A stretch of DNA of 48,165 bases from Brachyspira innocens ATCC 29796 (GTDB lineage Bacteria > Spirochaetota > Brachyspiria > Brachyspirales > Brachyspiraceae): NCBI RefSeq assembly GCF_000384655.1, contig NZ_ARQI01000110.1, positions 1 to 48,165 of the forward strand, written 5' to 3'. Positions 44,360 through 48,165 of this stretch are shown here, in pieces (position 1 is the stretch's first letter; each line of letters begins with the position of its first letter). A program made the position numbers and the translations under genes. The notes beneath the pieces were generated by a model. The model worked only from the letters and a program-made list of their open reading frames with translations. It was not told the DNA's origin and did not search any database.

Positions 44360-45640
44360 ATGATAGATGTAAAATTAATAAGAGAAAATATTGAATTAGT
44401 AGAAGAGAATTTAAGAAAGAGAAGAAGTAAAGTATCTTTGGATAAGTTAAAAGCATTGGAGCATGAAAGACTTAATTTATTAAAAGAAGTAGAGCAGGAC
44501 AGAGCCAAAAAGAACGAAGCTTCTAAAAAAATCGGCGAATGTATGAAAGCAGGCAATAAAGAAGAAGCTGAAAAAATAAAAGAAGAGATGAAAAACTTTA
44601 CAGAATCCTTAAATAAAAAAGAAGAAAAATTAACAGAACTTGAAGAATCGGTTAATAATGAAATACTTTATCTACCTAATATGCTTTCAGAAGATGTACC
44701 TGAAGGTGATGATGAGCATGCCAATAAAGAGATTATCAGATGGGGAGAGCCTCGTAAATTTGATTTTGAAGTAAAAGATCATGTTGATGTGGCATTGGGA
44801 CTTGATATACTTGATATTGAAAGAGCTGTAAGAATGGCTAGAACTCGTTTTTCTCTTATGAAAGGCAAAGGGGCAGCTTTAGAGAGAGCATTGATTAACT
44901 TTATGCTTAAAAAACACACTTCAGAACATGGTTATACTGAGTATGTACCTCCTATGCTTGTTAATGGCAGAACTATGACTGGTACTGGTCAGCTTCCAAA
45001 GTTTGAAGAGGATTTATTTAAAACTACTGATGATCCTGCTTTATACCTCATACCTACAGCAGAAGTTCCTCTTACTAATATTTACAGAGAAGAGATAATA
45101 CCAGAGAATATGCTTCCTATATATGCAACAGCCTATACACCATGTTTTCGTTCTGAGGCAGGCTCTTACGGACGCGATATGAGAGGGCTTATAAGACAGC
45201 ATCAATTTGATAAAGTAGAGCTTGTAAAGGTATGTGCTGCTGACAAATCTAAAGAAGAGCATGAAAAAATGCTTAAAGACGCTGAAAGTATTTTGCAGGC
45301 TTTAGAGCTTCCATACAGAGTTGTAGTGCTTTCTTCTGGAGATATAGGCAATGCTGCTTACAAAACTTATGATATAGAAGTATGGCTTCCTTCTCAGAAC
45401 ACCTACAGAGAAATATCAAGCGTGAGCAACTGCTGGGACTATCAGGCAAGACGTATGCAGATGAGAACTAGAAGAAACGGTAAAACTGAATTGGTACATA
45501 CTTTAAATGGTTCTGGTATTGCTGTTGGAAGGACTTGGATTGCTATACTTGAAAATTATCAAGAGGCGGACGGAAGCGTTATCATACCAGAGGCTTTAAG
45601 ACCATTTACTGGTTTTGACAAGATAGAGAAACCTAATTAA
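44360..45640 (+). CDS. serS: Seryl-tRNA synthetase
   Basis: The 426-aa class II enzyme has an N-terminal antiparallel coiled coil (about 28-100) that holds tRNA-Ser, and a catalytic domain with TGTGQLPKFEEDLFK, LIPTAEVPLTN, the motif 2 sequence FRSEAGSYGRDMRGLIRQHQFDKVEL, and motif 3 NGSGIAVGRTWIAILENYQ. I start it at 44360, the ATG after TAAGGA, rather than at an in-frame ATG at 44321 that overlaps the promoter. Confidence 0.96.
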   Translation: MIDVKLIRENIELVEENLRKRRSKVSLDKLKALEHERLNLLKEVEQDRAKKNEASKKIGECMKAGNKEEAEKIKEEMKNFTESLNKKEEKLTELEESVNNEILYLPNMLSEDVPEGDDEHANKEIIRWGEPRKFDFEVKDHVDVALGLDILDIERAVRMARTRFSLMKGKGAALERALINFMLKKHTSEHGYTEYVPPMLVNGRTMTGTGQLPKFEEDLFKTTDDPALYLIPTAEVPLTNIYREEIIPENMLPIYATAYTPCFRSEAGSYGRDMRGLIRQHQFDKVELVKVCAADKSKEEHEKMLKDAESILQALELPYRVVVLSSGDIGNAAYKTYDIEVWLPSQNTYREISSVSNCWDYQARRMQMRTRRNGKTELVHTLNGSGIAVGRTWIAILENYQEADGSVIIPEALRPFTGFDKIEKPN

Positions 45641-45683
45641 TACCGTTATTATAAAAACAATTAGTTTAGTAAATAAAATTGAT

Positions 45684-45718
45684 AAAGTGCATATCTTAAA
45701 CAAGGTATGCATTTTTTA
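45684..45718 (+). terminator. Terminator of serS
   Basis: AAAGTGCATATCTT (45684-45697) pairs with AAGGTATGCATTT (45702-45714) with G-U pairs, a 4-nt loop, and a T-run. Confidence 0.85.
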
Positions 45719-45784
45719 TTGCATTGGAATTTACGATTAAGTTTTCGCACTAAAAATAACAAATGACATTAAAAAAGTATATAT

Positions 45785-45905
45785 GGGGGCGGGCGGGCGG
45801 GGTAAACAGATTGTTTAAGATTTATATTCCATTTTTTACACAATAAATTCGTTTAACTAATATTTATTATCATAATATGTTTTGAATTGATAGGTATATA
45901 AAGAA
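45785..45905 (+). repeat. Orphan remnant of the Rpn-type gene leader, with G-run motif
   Basis: Begins with GGGGGCGGGCGGGCGGGG (45785-45802) and TAAACAGA, then ATTCCATTTTTTA, AATTCGTTTAACTAATATTT and ATCATAATATGTTTTG. These correspond in order to blocks at 47878-48079. The nuclease gene that should follow is missing, and unrelated AT-rich DNA replaces it. Confidence 0.7.
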
Positions 45906-46142
45906 TGAAGCCGTATTATATATGTTTAACAAATATGTACTGTGTATATGTTTTATTGATAATATAATATATTTTTTTGTGATAGGAAGATTGTATAATA
46001 TAAGTAATTATAGTATGTATACATATTATATATGTATAAAAGGTTAATTTATATTAATATAGTTGTATATATTTTTTTATTTTATTTTATTTGACGAATA
46101 AAATAATTTACTGTTTTTAACGGTTATTGCACCTCTTTTTAC
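45906..46142. other. AT-rich spacer before the vsp promoter
   Basis: About 240 bp without a gene. A short dyad ATACATAT/ATATGTAT is visible around 46018-46036. I see nothing else that I can support. Confidence 0.4.
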
Positions 46143-46168
46143 AAAATTTCTGAAATTTTACATATGTA
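46143..46168 (+). promoter_or_regulatory. Two adjacent perfect palindromes upstream of the vsp promoter
   Basis: AAAATTTCTGAAATTTT (46143-46159) has two perfect 8-bp arms around one T. TACATATGTA (46159-46168) is a perfect 10-bp palindrome. They end 4 nt before the -35 (46173). The position is that of operators or activator sites. Confidence 0.6.
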
Positions 46169-46172
46169 AGTG

Positions 46173-46201
46173 TTGACTTTTATACAAAAATTCATTAGAA
46201 T
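46173..46201 (+). promoter_or_regulatory. Sigma-70 promoter of the vsp gene
   Basis: TTGACT (46173-46178), exactly 17 nt, TAGAAT (46196-46201). Transcription should start near 46208, giving a 5' untranslated region of about 345 nt. Confidence 0.75.
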
Positions 46202-46207
46202 AAGATT

Positions 46208-46552
46208 ATAAGCAAAATGCAAGGATATACATCAGAAAAAAAGATTGCTTATTATGTTTATCTATTTTGCTTAAGTACGGAACGATAAAGATCCTCTAAA
46301 TCCTTATTATTCCTAAGTACACATAAAGCAAAATTAACGGTTTCCTAATGCCCTCTTAATTTTGCCGAGAATAAAGATCCTCTAAATCTTATTATTCTCA
46401 CTAATTTTTTATAGTCCGTTAGAATTATTCTCAAATATTCTAACGTATTGGGAAACAATATAGATCCCAATCTTTATTGTTTCCTAAAATGTTTTGAAGT
46501 TACTGCCTTATTTAAGGTATTAACTATATAAAAAAATTTAGGAGAAAAAACA
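46208..46552 (+). promoter_or_regulatory. Long structured 5' leader of the vsp mRNA with a thrice-repeated hairpin
   Basis: Hand pairing finds six hairpins in order. H1 is 46210-46272 (AAGCAAAAT/ATTTTGCTT plus an inner GATATACAT/ATGTTTATC). H2 is 46279-46313. H3 is 46328-46365 (perfect 10-bp GCAAAATTAA/TTAATTTTGC). H4 is 46367-46399. H5 is 46417-46445 (perfect 9-bp CGTTAGAAT/ATTCTAACG). H6 is 46450-46485. H2, H4 and H6 share an apex AGATCC...AATC, and H2 and H4 have the identical loop CCTCTAA. A small hairpin follows at 46501-46519, then GGAG at 46541 and the ATG at 46553. A T6 run (46405-46410) follows H4, so attenuation is possible. No convincing leader gene is present. Confidence 0.7.
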
Positions 46553-47755
46553 ATGAAAAAAGTTTTATTGACAGCTATGGCAATAGTAACATTAGCTAGT
46601 GCTTCAGCATTTGGTATGTATGGATCCGATTCTAGTTGGATTGACTTCTTAGTACATGGTAACCAATTCAGAGCTAGAATGAACCAATTAGGATTCACAT
46701 TAGGTAATGGTACTATTAAAGGTACTTTTGGATTTAAAAGCGAAAATGGTGGTGTGGCTACTCTTATTAAAGAAACACAAACATTAGGTGATCGTGGTTA
46801 TGTATTTATTCCTACAGTATCAGCTGGTATAGGTTATACTTCTGATATGATAGGTATAGGTCTTGGTTATTCTTATACACTTAGTCCAAATACACTTCCT
46901 TATAATGAATATAAAGGTGGTGCTGATTATATATATAAAGTTAAACATTTAAGTGTACATACTCCTGTATTAACAGTGAATGCTTTAAATAATAATTTGA
47001 GAATTGCTATACCTATATCTGTAGCTGTTCAAGATGTTTATAAAACTACTGAATCAAAAGCAAGAAGTACTTATGTAGGTGTATCTACTGAAACTCAAAT
47101 AAGATATTATACTGGTATAGATGCTTTTAGCTTGGTAAGATTATACTTGAAATATGGAAATAATTCATTTAATGCTTATGATCAAGATGGTAAAAAACTA
47201 AAAGGTGATGAATATAAGCAAGTAGTATCTTCATTTGGATTTGATTTAAGATTATTTTTCTTAAAAACAACTATTGGTGATGTTCTTCTTGATCCATTTA
47301 TTAAAATTACTTTTGATACAGCTTTAGATGCTAAAGGAAAAACATTAAATGGTACTGATCATTATGCTTTGACAAAAGTATCTGCTGATTCTGTAATAGA
47401 AGGTATGTATAAACCACAAGCAGGTGACCCTTCAGCAATATATGATTCAAATCCTTATGTATTACAAATACTTCCTTCTTTGGGTTTGAATGCTAGCAGT
47501 GATATAGTTACTCTTTATTTAGAACCTTCTATAGGTTATAGAGCTAGACATAATGGTTTGAAATCTTCTAAAGTAGAGCATGCTTTAAGATGGAATGCTT
47601 ACGGAGAGATTTATATAACTCCTGTTAAAGATCTTGAATGGTACTTTGAGGCAGAAGTTGGTAATGATCCTTATGCTGCTAGTGCAAGCACTGTAGCATT
47701 TAATGCTTCTACTGGTATTACTTGGTATTTACCTTCTCTTAACGGTGCTGAATAA
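46553..47755 (+). CDS. Vsp-family (Bhmp39-like) outer-membrane protein
   Basis: The 400-aa protein has a signal peptide MKKVLLTAMAIVTLASASAFG, cleaved around residue 20, and a mature part beginning MYGSDSSWIDFLVHGNQFRA. This opening is what I recognise from the variable surface proteins (Vsp/Bhmp39) of Brachyspira. The mature part is Gly/Tyr-rich with alternating beta strands, consistent with a surface barrel or sheet protein. Codon use (many GGT, ACT, GCT) suits a highly expressed gene. Ribosome-binding site GGAG is 8 nt before the ATG. It is the only vsp gene in this window, so no tandem array is seen here. It is bracketed by direct copies of the G-run repeat (45785 and 47878). Confidence 0.85.
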   Translation: MKKVLLTAMAIVTLASASAFGMYGSDSSWIDFLVHGNQFRARMNQLGFTLGNGTIKGTFGFKSENGGVATLIKETQTLGDRGYVFIPTVSAGIGYTSDMIGIGLGYSYTLSPNTLPYNEYKGGADYIYKVKHLSVHTPVLTVNALNNNLRIAIPISVAVQDVYKTTESKARSTYVGVSTETQIRYYTGIDAFSLVRLYLKYGNNSFNAYDQDGKKLKGDEYKQVVSSFGFDLRLFFLKTTIGDVLLDPFIKITFDTALDAKGKTLNGTDHYALTKVSADSVIEGMYKPQAGDPSAIYDSNPYVLQILPSLGLNASSDIVTLYLEPSIGYRARHNGLKSSKVEHALRWNAYGEIYITPVKDLEWYFEAEVGNDPYAASASTVAFNASTGITWYLPSLNGAE

Positions 47756-47796
47756 TAATAGATTAGCAATATAACTTTAAGAGTATATATAACTAA

Positions 47797-47829
47797 TAAA
47801 AGGGGGGCTTTTTAGCTCCTCTTTTTATT
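47797..47829 (+). terminator. Terminator of the vsp gene
   Basis: AAAAGGGGGGCT folds on AGCTCCTCTTTT with a 4-nt T loop and G-U pairs, then a T-run. It is a strong hairpin, fitting a highly expressed gene. Confidence 0.85.
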
Positions 47830-47877
47830 TGCATATTATTTGCCGCTCATTATTAGATAATTCCAAATAAAAAAATT

Positions 47878-48079
47878 GGGGGTGGGTGGGCGGGGTAATC
47901 AGACTTTTAACAAAGTGCCGATTCTATTTTTTATACGGCATATATTTTCTTAAAAATCTTCTTTCCTATAAAAAAATTATAAAAAAATTTGTTTTTCTTG
48001 GCTTATTCTGCATAAAAAATTTGTTTAACTAATATTTATATATTTTATTTACTTATCATAATTTTGGAGTATAATATAA
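47878..48079 (+). repeat. Upstream repeat of the right Rpn-type gene, with G-run motif
   Basis: Begins GGGGGTGGGTGGGCGGGG (47878-47895), then TAATCAGACTTTTAACAAAG and, later, CATAAAAAATTTGTTTAACT and TTTTGGAGTATAATATAA before the ATG at 48080. It matches the left copy (645-815, minus strand) block by block, with a longer and more variable middle. Confidence 0.85.
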
Positions 48080-48165
48080 ATGCGTAGTATAAACAGAATG
48101 AACGATTATTTTGTACGCTATCTTTTAGGTTCTGTAGGGAACGAGGATATACTAGAAAACATAGT
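48080..48165 (+). CDS. Rpn/PDDEXK_2 family nuclease (putative transposase), 5' end only
   Basis: The first 28 codons of a second copy of the gene at 1-644. They read MRSINRMNDYFVRYLLGS and continue identically in protein sequence to the window edge. Two synonymous base changes separate the copies in 86 bases. GGAG lies 10 nt before the ATG. Whether the rest of the gene is intact cannot be seen. Confidence 0.85.
   Translation, partial: MRSINRMNDYFVRYLLGSVGNEDILENI

Noticed and set aside
46217-46288. A 23-codon reading frame (ATG 46217 to TAA 46288) inside the vsp leader
   Set aside because: No ribosome-binding site precedes it, its ATG lies inside the H1 stem, and such short frames are common by chance. 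It is kept only as a possible leader peptide.
46279-46485. The three repeated hairpins could be mistaken for a CRISPR array
   Set aside because: There are only three units, they are not identical, spacers are of unequal length and themselves fold, and no cas gene is near.

Overview
The window is AT-rich spirochaete DNA and very probably comes from a Brachyspira species. The evidence is the poly-A/T intergenic regions, many lipoproteins with short spirochaete-type lipoboxes, large methyl-accepting chemotaxis proteins, a Rnf complex, LOS-related genes, and above all a complete gene (46553-47755) that looks like the Vsp/Bhmp39 family of Brachyspira outer-membrane proteins. I cannot name the species from sequence alone.

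Layout. Both ends carry the same gene, an Rpn/PDDEXK_2-type nuclease ('putative transposase'), in opposite orientations and cut by the window edges (1-644 minus, 48080-48165 plus). Next come a four-gene 2-oxoacid:ferredoxin oxidoreductase operon (892-3483, minus), a large TPR protein (3763-6177), and an intergenic island of repeats (6178-6602). A long minus-strand run follows: rpmF, plsX, a FabH-like protein with no catalytic triad, then rnfC-rnfD-rnfG, ending in a strong terminator with no rnfE/A/B. Then come trmB with a TrpX-like binding lipoprotein, an unknown 310-aa protein, creD and an M17 aminopeptidase. From 18280 the plus strand dominates: tandem LPP20-like lipoproteins, an SDR oxidoreductase, a 666-aa unknown protein coupled to an LpxL-type acyltransferase, an HtrA/DegP protease, alaS and three envelope-type small genes. 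On the minus strand lie an LRR protein, an RluD-type pseudouridine synthase and lspA. Then come a heptose-7-phosphate kinase, a lipoprotein, a putative beta-barrel protein, a coiled-coil protein paired with zapA, two paralogous chemoreceptors, an unknown gene overlapping rarA, serS and the vsp gene.

Most genes are housekeeping. The unexpected material is in three places. (1) The vsp gene has a strong promoter followed by a ~345-nt non-coding leader containing at least six hairpins. Three of these share an AGAUCC...AAUCU apex and recur about every 85 nt. Two perfect palindromes lie immediately upstream of the -35. (2) An 18-nt G-run motif of the form G5-N-G3-N-G3-N-G4, able in principle to form a G-quadruplex, occurs three times. 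Two copies head the Rpn-type genes and one is an orphan remnant, so the vsp locus is bracketed by direct copies and the whole window by inverted copies. (3) The plsX-linked FabH homologue has lost Cys, His and Asn of the catalytic triad (to Phe, Ser and Ser) and the N-terminal region, yet remains intact and well started.

I saw no tRNA, rRNA, CRISPR array or prophage. No similarity searches or folding programs were run. Family names are from recognition of motifs, and the RNA pairings were worked out by hand.
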